Source: an uncultured Sphingomonadales bacterium (GTDB taxonomy: Bacteria > Pseudomonadota > Alphaproteobacteria > Sphingomonadales > Sphingomonadaceae). Taken from it: DNA of 5,372 nt. The number at the start of each line of letters is the position of its first letter. Positions within the stretch are counted from its first letter, which is position 1. Positions 1 through 5,372 of this stretch are shown here, in pieces. The translations under genes were made by a program, and so were the position numbers. A model generated the notes under the pieces. The model had not been told where the DNA came from, made no database searches, and saw nothing but the letters and a program-made list of their open reading frames with translations. The stretch is from the NCBI GenBank assembly GCA_937898535.1, contig CALDKP010000060.1:1-5372 (forward strand), written 5' to 3'.

Positions 1-510
1 TATCGTGACCATGGTACCGCGCTTGCCGATGTAGATCGCGCGACCGCGCCAATCTGGCTCGTGGCGCAAGCGATGCGCGACCCGGGCAATTTGGGGACAA
101 TGTTGCGGACGGGCGATGCTGTCGGCGCCGGCGGGCTTATCCTCATTGATGAGTGCACGGACCCGTTTTCGGTTGAGTCGGTCCGTGCAAGCATGGGTGC
201 GATTTTTACGCAAAAGATCGTCCAGTGCCGATGGGACGAGTTTATGACGTGGTTACGCGCGGGCGATGGTCAGCTGGTCGGCACAAGCCTGCAAACCGAG
301 ATGGACTATCAAGCTGCGCATTACAGTAGCCCGTGTTTCATCCTCACCGGCAACGAAGCGCAGGGTCTGCCCGACGATTATGAAGGTCAGTGCGACTTGC
401 TGGTCAAAATGCCGATGCGTGGCAAAGCGGACAGCTTAAACGCGGCGGTGGCCACAGCGGTCATGGCGTATGAAGTGCTGAACCAGTTTCGCCGTCCAGC
501 CAGCGACTGA
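1..510 (+). CDS. SpoU/TrmH-family RNA 2'-O-ribose methyltransferase, C-terminal part (5' end outside window)
   Basis: This is the SAM-dependent methyltransferase domain of a SpoU (SPOUT) protein, a family that methylates a ribose 2'-OH in tRNA or rRNA in the cytoplasm. The frame is open from base 1 and 169 residues are visible before TGA. All three family motifs are present. Motif 1 is DPGNLGTMLRTGDAVG at visible residues 27-42, with Asn30 and Arg36. Motif 2 is RASMGAIF at 62-69. Motif 3 comprises LTGNEAQGLP at 115-124 and SLNAAVA at 145-151, which build the knotted cofactor site. The GTG at 61 lies inside the domain (LVAQAMRDPGN) and is not the start. Family members are usually about 250-275 residues with an N-terminal RNA-binding domain, so roughly 100 residues are probably missing. 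The RNA target (RlmB-, TrmH- or TsnR-like) cannot be told from this part. It converges with rmuC across 15 bases, with no obvious terminator between them. Confidence 0.92.
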   Translation, partial: YRDHGTALADVDRATAPIWLVAQAMRDPGNLGTMLRTGDAVGAGGLILIDECTDPFSVESVRASMGAIFTQKIVQCRWDEFMTWLRAGDGQLVGTSLQTEMDYQAAHYSSPCFILTGNEAQGLPDDYEGQCDLLVKMPMRGKADSLNAAVATAVMAYEVLNQFRRPASD

Positions 511-525
511 CGTTCGCCAGAGCTA

Positions 526-1869
526 TCACTCCGCGGCTTCGCGTCCGTCGGCAATTTGCGCGTTCACTTCGTCATCACCATAACGTGGTAGCGCTTCAAC
601 CGACGGGATATCTTCCAATTCGCGCTTGCCGGTCTCGACATTGAGCTCTGCAAACTTCCGACCCGTCGACATAACGTTGCGTTCAAAACTGCCGACGAAC
701 TTATTATAATTATTCACCGCCGAGGACAGCCCACTGCCCACCGATTTCAAATGCTGCGCGGCAACGGCAATGCGGTCGTACATTTCCTTGCCCAGCGCGC
801 CAATTTGCTTGGCTTCGCGCGCGAGGCCCTCTTGCCGCCACACGCTGGCAACGGTGCGCGCAATCGCAACCAGATTGGTCGGCGTAGCCAACAGCACCTT
901 CTTATCAAAGGCAAAGTCCCACAATTGCGGTTCATGTTCGAGCGCAGCCGCCAAAAAATGTTCGCCCGGGACAAACATAATCACATAATCGGGGGCGTCC
1001 TCAAACTGGTCCCAATAGGCTTTGCGCGAAAGGCCATCGATATGGTTCTTCATGGACTGTGTGTGCCGCGTCATGGCGACGGCGCGGACGTCGTCATCCA
1101 CGGAGGCAAACGCGTCTTGATAATCATTCAGTGATACCTTGGCGTCGATAACCAACGTCCGTCCGCCCGGTACGTGAATGATCGCGTCGGGCCGCAGGCG
1201 AAGGCCATCGCCCGCATCAATGCTGGTTTCCAAGTCAAAATCGACATGTTCAGATAAGCCGCAGCTTTCCAAAACATTCTTCAACTGCTGCTCGCCCCAG
1301 CGGCCGCGCGCTTTCGGCGCATTGCGCAATGAGTTCATCAGGCCAGAGGCAACGTTGGAAACACGTTCCTGCCCAAGGCGCATTTCGCCAATCAAACCCT
1401 TCAGGTCGCCATAAGCTTCCGTGCGGTCTTTCTCAATTTTGCCGACTTGCTCTTCATAAGCTTTCAGCTTGTCGCCCACTGGCCCCAAAAGCTGCTTCAA
1501 CCGCTCTTCGTTCTTTTCACCGGCCTGATGAAAGCGTTCATCGGCGCGTTGAAGAAAGGCCGCTTGCGCCTCGCCCAACAGTTTTTGGCCAATCTCGCCA
1601 AACTGCGCCGACAAGGTTTCTTTTGCCTGACCCAGCACCGCGATCTGCTCGTCAAAGCCACGTTCACGCTCTTCTAGGCTGGTTTCCAAGCGCGCTAACC
1701 GGTCCTTTGCACTATCCCGCTCGACCACGACCTGATCAAGCATAGAACGCAATTGCGCGGTGGTTTCCTGCCCTGCCCGGCTTTCACGCCCGCCTGCAAA
1801 CCAGCCGAGCACAAGCCCGACCAGCAAAGTAAGCACAACGATGACAATGACGACTAACGGCTCCAACAC
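526..1869 (-). CDS. rmuC: RmuC family DNA recombination protein
   Basis: This is a 447-residue RmuC homologue. E. coli RmuC is linked to limiting rearrangements at short inverted repeats, but its biochemistry is poorly known. Residues 4-26 form one hydrophobic membrane anchor. Residues about 34-165 are rich in Glu, Lys, Arg and Gln, as in a long coiled coil. The conserved RmuC domain runs from about 165 to 410. It contains the hallmark RGRWGEQQLKNVLE (188-201), then RPDAIIHVPGG (226-236) and VIDAKVSLNDY (240-250). Asp228 followed by Asp242-Ala-Lys244 fits a PD-(D/E)xK nuclease-type active site, which is a family-level prediction and not shown here. The start is GTG at 1869, supported by GGAG four bases upstream and by the anchor following directly. 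Length is normal for the family. It lies 51 bases behind pssA in the same direction and is probably co-transcribed with psd-pssA. The far C-terminus is acidic and variable. Confidence 0.93.
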   Translation of the reverse strand: MLEPLVVIVIVVLTLLVGLVLGWFAGGRESRAGQETTAQLRSMLDQVVVERDSAKDRLARLETSLEERERGFDEQIAVLGQAKETLSAQFGEIGQKLLGEAQAAFLQRADERFHQAGEKNEERLKQLLGPVGDKLKAYEEQVGKIEKDRTEAYGDLKGLIGEMRLGQERVSNVASGLMNSLRNAPKARGRWGEQQLKNVLESCGLSEHVDFDLETSIDAGDGLRLRPDAIIHVPGGRTLVIDAKVSLNDYQDAFASVDDDVRAVAMTRHTQSMKNHIDGLSRKAYWDQFEDAPDYVIMFVPGEHFLAAALEHEPQLWDFAFDKKVLLATPTNLVAIARTVASVWRQEGLAREAKQIGALGKEMYDRIAVAAQHLKSVGSGLSSAVNNYNKFVGSFERNVMSTGRKFAELNVETGKRELEDIPSVEALPRYGDDEVNAQIADGREAAE

Positions 1870-1873
1870 AGCA

Positions 1874-1877
1874 CTCC
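1874..1877 (-). promoter_or_regulatory. Ribosome binding site of rmuC
   Basis: Read on the minus strand, the sequence is TTTGGAGTGCT followed by GTG. The GGAG core is four bases from the GTG start codon. It is the best Shine-Dalgarno match in this area and supports the GTG start at 1869. Confidence 0.6.
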
Positions 1878-1901
1878 AAATATAGAACGAATGCGGAACA
1901 T

Positions 1902-1916
1902 AGCCTATGACAGGCT
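1902..1916 (-). other. Short hairpin in the pssA-rmuC gap
   Basis: AGCCT and AGGCT are perfect 5-bp inverted arms around a 5-base loop, starting a few bases after the pssA stop codon. No T-run follows on the minus strand, so it does not look like a terminator. It could slow 3' decay or be chance. The rest of the 51-base gap holds only the rmuC ribosome binding site. Confidence 0.25.
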
Positions 1917-1920
1917 TAGG

Positions 1921-2688
1921 TCAAGCGGCTTCGGATGCCGCCCGCCGTGACTTTTTTACACGCGCATAGCTCATGGCGCTAAACGGTAGCAGCCCTGCAT
2001 AAACTATTGTCGCCCCGATCATCGCAACCCAAGGGGCAGCAACCAAGGTCGCGGTAAACAAAACAACAGTGGCGCGTGCCACAAAGCGAAGGCTGCGACG
2101 AACCTTGATCGACGACCAGCTATAGGTAGCAACATTGGAAACCATCAAGACCGCGCACAGGAGCAACCACGGCCCAAGAAAGCGATAGTCACGCACCCAT
2201 TCTGCACCGGTTTCGAACCAAATCATCATTGGCAGCAAGGCCAGCGCCGCGCCGGGCGGCGATGGCACGCCTGTATTAAATCCCGCCAATTTATGCGGCT
2301 GGTTTTCGGTATCGATGCGGGCATTGAAACGTGCAAGCCGAAGCGCTGCGCACAGCACAAAGAATACAGAGATGGTCCAGCCGAAGCGTGGCATATCCTG
2401 CAGCACCCACATGTACATGACCAACGCCGGAGTCGCGCCGAAAGCAATGACATCCGACAATGAGTCGAGCTCCGCGCCAAAACGGCTTTCGCCTTTCAAC
2501 ATCCGGGCGACGCGGCCATCCATGACATCAAGCACACCTGCAATAACCATTGCGGCGACAGCGTTTTCCCAGCGGCCCTGCATCGCAAACCATGCACCAG
2601 ACAGGCCAGTACACAAGGCAAGAGCGGTGATCGCATTTGGTGCGAGCGCCCGTAACGGAATGCCGGGGCGGGAGGGAAAATCGTTCAT
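1921..2688 (-). CDS. pssA: CDP-diacylglycerol--serine O-phosphatidyltransferase (phosphatidylserine synthase, type II)
   Basis: This 255-residue integral membrane enzyme transfers phosphatidyl from CDP-diacylglycerol to L-serine, giving phosphatidylserine and CMP at the inner face of the cytoplasmic membrane. The CDP-alcohol phosphotransferase signature DGx2ARx8Gx3Dx3D is complete at residues 57-79 (Asp57, Gly58, Ala61, Arg62, Gly71, Asp75, Asp79), with Asp54 just before it. These aspartates bind the metal ions and the substrate. LRLARFN (116-122) and GVPSPPGAA (140-148) are typical of the Bacillus-like type II synthases and argue against phosphatidylglycerophosphate or phosphatidylcholine synthase. 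Hydrophobic segments lie at about 18-36, 42-56, 81-97, 104-116, 145-158, 171-187, 206-219 and 221-236. The C-terminus is basic (RVKKSRR). The ATG start overlaps the psd stop codon as TAATG, with no good Shine-Dalgarno sequence of its own, so translation is probably coupled to psd. Its product is the substrate of Psd. Confidence 0.95.
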   Translation of the reverse strand: MNDFPSRPGIPLRALAPNAITALALCTGLSGAWFAMQGRWENAVAAMVIAGVLDVMDGRVARMLKGESRFGAELDSLSDVIAFGATPALVMYMWVLQDMPRFGWTISVFFVLCAALRLARFNARIDTENQPHKLAGFNTGVPSPPGAALALLPMMIWFETGAEWVRDYRFLGPWLLLCAVLMVSNVATYSWSSIKVRRSLRFVARATVVLFTATLVAAPWVAMIGATIVYAGLLPFSAMSYARVKKSRRAASEAA

Positions 2689-2690
2689 TA
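2686..2690 (-). promoter_or_regulatory. psd stop / pssA start overlap (TAATG)
   Basis: On the minus strand the TAA of psd shares its last A with the ATG of pssA. The upstream bases (GTCGCACAC) contain no purine-rich ribosome binding site. Reinitiation by ribosomes finishing psd is the simplest reading and would keep the two enzymes in step. The overlap is seen directly and the coupling is inferred. Confidence 0.7.
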
Positions 2691-3428
2691 GTGTGCGACG
2701 GCAATCAAATCTTGGTCAACACCCAAGTCCGCGATAACCGTTTCGCCAGCAACGCAACGCTGCCCCTTAATGACGCGCGACGATGTCCCATGCGGTAAAT
2801 ATACATCCACGCGGCTGCCAAAGCGGATAAGGCCAACACGTTGGCCATTGGCCACGCTGTCGCCTTCTTTCACAAAGGCAACAATACGGCGGGCAACAAG
2901 GCCAGCGATTTGCGTAAAGCCGATACGCACACCGTCGCTGCGTTCCACGAGGAAGTGCTGGCGTTCGTTTTCTTCGCTCGCTTTATCCAAGTCAGCGTTC
3001 AAAAACTTGCCGGCGATGTACACAACGCGTTTGATCGTGCCGCGGATAGGCGTCCGGTTAATATGCACGTCAAACACGCTCATAAAGATGGAAACCCGCG
3101 TCATCGGCTGATCACCAAGCCCGTCTGGCCCGCGCAGCTCTGCAGGTGGCAGCACTTGTTCAATCAAGGTAACAAGGCCATCTGCTGGCGAAACCACAAA
3201 GCGGTCGTCAATGGGCGTTGCACGCACGGGATCCCGAAAGAAAGCGAGTGTCCATATGGTCACTGCGCCCATGGGCCACGCGAGCGTTTCCCATGCCATA
3301 AATGCAAAAAACAGGGTGATGCCAGCTGCGATCAGGGCAAATTTACGGCCTTCGGGGTGAACAGGTGGAAACGACCATTTCGCGACCCCGGTGCCCCGGT
3401 TTGTCAGTTCTTGTCTGCTCATCCCCAT
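2688..3428 (-). CDS. psd: Phosphatidylserine decarboxylase, short (Psd-A-like) form
   Basis: This 246-residue proenzyme of a pyruvoyl-dependent decarboxylase converts phosphatidylserine to phosphatidylethanolamine at the membrane. One or two hydrophobic segments at about 30-63 anchor it. SPADG (80-84, Asp83) and VFDVHINR (118-125, His122) supply the charge-relay residues. RFGSRVDVYLP (202-212) holds the self-cleavage site Gly204-Ser205, where the serine becomes the pyruvoyl group. This predicts a beta chain of about 204 residues and an alpha chain of about 42. The motif is GS and not the LGST of the E. coli enzyme, as expected for the short class. An in-frame TAG lies two codons before the ATG at 3428, which fixes the 5' limit. 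A second ATG at 3422 is equally possible, and neither has a clear Shine-Dalgarno sequence. It is probably the first gene of psd-pssA-rmuC. Confidence 0.95.
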   Translation of the reverse strand: MGMSRQELTNRGTGVAKWSFPPVHPEGRKFALIAAGITLFFAFMAWETLAWPMGAVTIWTLAFFRDPVRATPIDDRFVVSPADGLVTLIEQVLPPAELRGPDGLGDQPMTRVSIFMSVFDVHINRTPIRGTIKRVVYIAGKFLNADLDKASEENERQHFLVERSDGVRIGFTQIAGLVARRIVAFVKEGDSVANGQRVGLIRFGSRVDVYLPHGTSSRVIKGQRCVAGETVIADLGVDQDLIAVAH

Positions 3429-3502
3429 TAGCTAGGGCAATGAACGCCATGTTACAACCGTTAGGTTGGTTTACCTCGCCCCCTTTGGTTGGCAAAGCGC
3501 AG

Positions 3503-3530
3503 TTGAACATATGGCAGACTTTGCTATGGC
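3503..3530 (+). promoter_or_regulatory. Candidate icd promoter
   Basis: TTGAAC at 3503-3508 is followed after 16 bases by TATGGC at 3525-3530. The TGC before it at 3522-3524 makes an extended -10 (TGnTATGGC). Transcription would begin near 3537 and leave a leader of about 37 bases. The -10 matches consensus in only three of six positions, so this is a candidate only. Confidence 0.3.
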
Positions 3531-3556
3531 ACCGTTCAATATCAAGACTCCCCAAT

Positions 3557-3562
3557 GGAAAG
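3557..3562 (+). promoter_or_regulatory. Probable ribosome binding site of icd
   Basis: GGAAAG lies 11 bases before the ATG at 3574. The spacing is somewhat long, but it is the only purine-rich stretch in the right place. It favours 3574 over the upstream in-frame ATG codons at 3511 and 3526. Confidence 0.4.
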
Positions 3563-3573
3563 TGCTTTCTGAC

Positions 3574-4788
3574 ATGGCAAAAATTAAGGTCAAAAATCCG
3601 GTTGTCGAACTCGATGGCGACGAAATGACTCGCATCATCTGGGAATGGATCAGGGAACGTCTCATCCTGCCCTATCTCGATATTGACCTGAAATATTACG
3701 ACCTTGGCATGGAATATCGCGACAAGACCAATGACAAGGTCACCGTTGATTCCGCAAACGCCATTCGCGAATTCGGTGTCGGCGTAAAATGCGCGACGAT
3801 CACACCAGATGAAGCGCGCGTGGAAGAGTTCGGCCTTCAGAAAATGTGGAAGTCGCCAAACGGCACCATCCGCAACATTTTGGGCGGCGTTGTTTTCCGT
3901 GAACCTATCGTGATCGAAAACGTCCCACGCCTCATTCCGGGCTGGACAGACCCAATCGTGATCGGCCGCCATGCATTTGGGGACCAGTATCGCGCGACCG
4001 ATTTCCTCGTTCCTGGACCAGGCACATTGCGCCTTGTGTGGGACGGCGACGATGGCCAAAAAATTGACGAAGAAGTGTTCCGTTACCCATCACCGGGCGT
4101 TGCGCTGGCGATGTACAATCTCGACGACTCGATCCGTGACTTTGCCCGCGCTTCGCTGAACTATGGCGTGACACGCGAGTGGCCAGTGTATCTGTCGACC
4201 AAGAACACCATCCTGAAATATTATGATGGCCGCTTTAAGGACCTGTTCCAAGAAGTGTACGAAGCCGAATTTGCTGAAAAGTTCAAAGCGCTCGGCATTG
4301 TGTACGAGCATCGCTTGATCGATGACATGGTCGCGTCTGCACTTAAGTGGTCCGGCAAGTTCATCTGGGCGTGCAAAAACTATGATGGCGATGTGCAGTC
4401 TGACCAAGTCGCACAAGGATTTGGTTCGCTTGGATTGATGACCTCTATTCTGATGACGCCAGACGGTAAGACCGTTGAAGCCGAAGCCGCACATGGAACC
4501 GTAACGCGCCATTTCCGTCAGCATCAGCAGGGCAAGGCAACATCGACCAACCCGATTGCGTCGATTTTTGCGTGGACCGGCGGCCTGAAATTCCGTGGCA
4601 AGTTTGACGAAACTCCTGAAGTGACGCGCTTTGCAGAAACGCTTGAAGAAGTGTGCATCCAGACGGTTGAAGACGGCCATATGACAAAGGATCTCGCGAT
4701 CCTCATTGGTCCAGACCAAGCATGGATGACGACCGAGCAGTTCTTCGAAGCCGTTCGCGCCAACCTCGACAAGGCAATGGGCGCCTGA
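3574..4788 (+). CDS. icd: NADP-dependent isocitrate dehydrogenase (eukaryote-like, homodimeric class)
   Basis: This 404-residue cytoplasmic TCA-cycle enzyme oxidises isocitrate to 2-oxoglutarate and CO2 while making NADPH. With the ATG at 3574, numbering matches human IDH1 through the first 140 residues. Thr77 (ITPDE), Ser94 and Asn96 (SPNGTIRN), Arg100, Arg109, Arg132-His133 (IGRHAFGDQY) and Tyr139 all fall in place. The catalytic lysine is Lys210 in YLSTKNTILKYYDGRFKD. The metal-binding aspartates are Asp250 (RLIDDMVA), Asp273 and Asp277 in the family signature NYDGDVQSDQVAQGFGSLG (269-287). The NADP site includes AAHGTVTRH (305-313). Together these place it in the IDH1/2-like class and not the E. 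coli Icd class. The open frame continues 36 codons upstream to a TTG, but those residues (MVYLAPFGWQ...) do not belong to the family. It is transcribed alone, with its own terminator, divergently from psd. Confidence 0.97.
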   Translation: MAKIKVKNPVVELDGDEMTRIIWEWIRERLILPYLDIDLKYYDLGMEYRDKTNDKVTVDSANAIREFGVGVKCATITPDEARVEEFGLQKMWKSPNGTIRNILGGVVFREPIVIENVPRLIPGWTDPIVIGRHAFGDQYRATDFLVPGPGTLRLVWDGDDGQKIDEEVFRYPSPGVALAMYNLDDSIRDFARASLNYGVTREWPVYLSTKNTILKYYDGRFKDLFQEVYEAEFAEKFKALGIVYEHRLIDDMVASALKWSGKFIWACKNYDGDVQSDQVAQGFGSLGLMTSILMTPDGKTVEAEAAHGTVTRHFRQHQQGKATSTNPIASIFAWTGGLKFRGKFDETPEVTRFAETLEEVCIQTVEDGHMTKDLAILIGPDQAWMTTEQFFEAVRANLDKAMGA

Positions 4789-4839
4789 CCGGCGCTGGCC
4801 AATCTGGTCAGTCTTTACGGGTTTAGAGCCAAATACTCC

Positions 4840-4879
4840 AATGCCGTCCTGCGGGTTGTACCCTCAGGACGGCATTTTT
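4840..4879 (+). terminator. Rho-independent terminator of icd
   Basis: AATGCCGTCCTG (4840-4851) pairs perfectly with CAGGACGGCATT (4865-4876). Beyond one C/T mismatch, GGG (4853-4855) pairs with CCC (4861-4863) around the loop TTGTA. Five Ts (4875-4879) follow on the plus strand. It lies 51 bases after the icd stop codon. On the minus strand the stem is followed by GGAGTATTTGG and no clean U-run, so it serves icd mainly, though it may also slow transcription arriving from the right-hand gene. Confidence 0.9.
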
Positions 4880-4914
4880 GATTCTGCGCCGCGTTCAAAG
4901 CCTGCCGGGCAGTA

Positions 4915-5372
4915 TCAACGCAGGCGTTGCGTCGCAGCGAGCGCCTTTTCCGCAAGGCCTTTGGTGCGGTATTTCATGTCATCTAGCGTCGCGTCGTCGA
5001 GCTTTTCGCCCATTGCACCGCCGAGATAGCGGGCATAGACGCCGGCATTGATGACGGCGAGCCGCCAGCAGCCGAACGCGACATAGAAATCGACCTGGCT
5101 GACGTCGCGGCCGGTACGTCGCGCGTAGCGGTCAACGACTTCGGCATAGGTCAGGAAACCGCCGGCCTGCGTCACATCGGTGCTCGTGTTGGCCGAGCCG
5201 GGGCCATCGGACCACCAGACGCCCAGATAGCCGACATCGGCGAGCGGGTCGCCAAGGGTGCACAATTCCCAGTCGAGCACCGCAGCAATCGCGCCGGTCG
5301 ACGTGTTGGTCAGGCAATTGCCGAGGCGGTAGTCGCCATGCGCAATCGACACGCCCTGCTGGACGGAGATCG
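4915..5372 (-). CDS. Phosphotransferase-family (APH-fold) protein, C-terminal part (5' end outside window)
   Basis: The frame is open to the right edge and 151 complete codons are visible before TGA. HGDYRLGN (visible residues 11-18) is the catalytic loop HxDxxxxN of the aminoglycoside phosphotransferase/choline kinase fold, with Asp13 as base and Asn18 as metal ligand. VLDWELCTLGDP (31-42) holds the second metal ligand, Asp33, and is followed by LADVGY. This wording is typical of the large APH-like group related to the kinase-like domain of ACAD10/ACAD11, often found near acyl-CoA dehydrogenase genes. The substrate is unknown and drug resistance should not be assumed. Full proteins are about 340-360 residues, so over half is missing. 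The GTG at 5352 is inside the domain and not the start. It converges with icd. It is about 64% GC by hand count over 4921-5340, clearly higher than icd. Confidence 0.88.
   Translation of the reverse strand, partial: ISVQQGVSIAHGDYRLGNCLTNTSTGAIAAVLDWELCTLGDPLADVGYLGVWWSDGPGSANTSTDVTQAGGFLTYAEVVDRYARRTGRDVSQVDFYVAFGCWRLAVINAGVYARYLGGAMGEKLDDATLDDMKYRTKGLAEKALAATQRLR

Larger units (their letters stand above)
3429..3573. promoter_or_regulatory. Divergent intergenic region between psd and icd
   Basis: This 145-base region must contain the promoters for icd to the right and for the psd operon to the left. It has two small inverted repeats: CAACC-4-GGTTG at 3455-3468 and CTTTG-5-CAAAG at 3483-3497. 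GGTTGG occurs twice, at 3464 and 3487, 23 bases apart. These could be operator half-sites, but the arms are only 5 bp and could be chance. For psd the only hint of a promoter is TTGCCA with a poor -10 (TAAACC) 16 bases on, which is too weak to call. The frame of icd stays open through part of this region, but the protein match starts only at 3574. Confidence 0.5.

Noticed and set aside
1879..1884. TATATT on the minus strand as a -10 box for a separate rmuC promoter
   Set aside because: There is no acceptable -35 at 15-18 bases, and transcription would begin only a few bases before the GTG, losing the ribosome binding site.
2841..3431. 196-residue plus-strand open frame antisense to psd
   Set aside because: psd has its active-site motifs and cleavage site in place. 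The opposite frame shows no domain and has a composition typical of a shadow.
3466..3573. Possible 36-residue N-terminal extension of icd starting at a TTG
   Set aside because: The family starts at MAKIKVKNPVVELDGDE, and numbering matches human IDH1 from the ATG at 3574. The upstream residues do not resemble a signal or targeting peptide, and the stretch holds the likely promoter and leader.
3343..4059. 238-residue open frame on the minus strand, antisense to the first part of icd and overlapping the start of psd
   Set aside because: It shows no recognisable family or hydrophobic pattern and mirrors the codons of a strongly conserved gene. Long antisense frames are common opposite such genes.
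4090..4719. 209-residue open frame on the minus strand, antisense to icd
   Set aside because: It lies wholly inside icd and has no family match I recognise, so it is a shadow of icd codon bias.
4795..4811. Small hairpin CTGGCC-5-GGTCAG after the icd stop codon as a first terminator
   Set aside because: It has a six-pair stem including one G-T pair and only a short, broken T stretch. The 12-bp hairpin at 4840-4879 is far better.
4901..4911. CTGCCGGGCAG as a terminator for the right-hand minus-strand gene
   Set aside because: The arms leave room for only about 4 pairs with a 3-base loop, and no U-run follows on the minus strand.
4915..5372. Reading the APH-fold protein as an aminoglycoside resistance gene
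   Set aside because: The catalytic motifs are shared by the whole kinase-like superfamily. The wording HGDYRLGN and DWELCTLGDPLADVGY fits the ACAD10-like phosphotransferase group, and no resistance-gene context is visible.

Overview
The window is a 5.4-kb piece of a bacterial chromosome carrying six genes, two of them cut by the window edges. All six belong to known families and I found no new system. The gene content points to an alphaproteobacterium, most likely of the Sphingomonadales: a eukaryote-like NADP isocitrate dehydrogenase, a short-form phosphatidylserine decarboxylase joined to a type II phosphatidylserine synthase, and moderate GC. This is inferred from remembered protein families, not from a search.

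Layout. At the left edge is the C-terminal part of a SpoU/TrmH-type RNA 2'-O-ribose methyltransferase (+, 1-510). It converges with rmuC, with only 15 bases between the stops. On the minus strand, reading right to left, psd (3428-2688), pssA (2688-1921) and rmuC (1869-526) form a probable operon. psd and pssA overlap in TAATG and rmuC follows after 51 bases. A 145-bp divergent intergenic region separates psd from icd (+, 3574-4788), which ends in a strong rho-independent terminator (4840-4879). Converging on it from the right edge is the C-terminal part of an APH-fold phosphotransferase-family protein (-, 4915-5372).

Function. PssA makes phosphatidylserine from CDP-diacylglycerol and serine, and Psd decarboxylates it to phosphatidylethanolamine. 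The pair is therefore the complete two-step route to the main zwitterionic membrane lipid. RmuC is a membrane-anchored coiled-coil protein with a predicted nuclease-like domain, and its place behind the lipid genes looks like transcriptional hitch-hiking. Icd is the TCA-cycle NADP-dependent enzyme with all its catalytic residues in place.

The most notable irregularity is base composition. By hand count the partial phosphotransferase gene is about 64% GC against about 52% for sampled parts of icd, with the change falling just after the icd terminator. No tRNA, rRNA, CRISPR array, insertion sequence or large repeat was seen, and there is no gene-free stretch over 300 bases.
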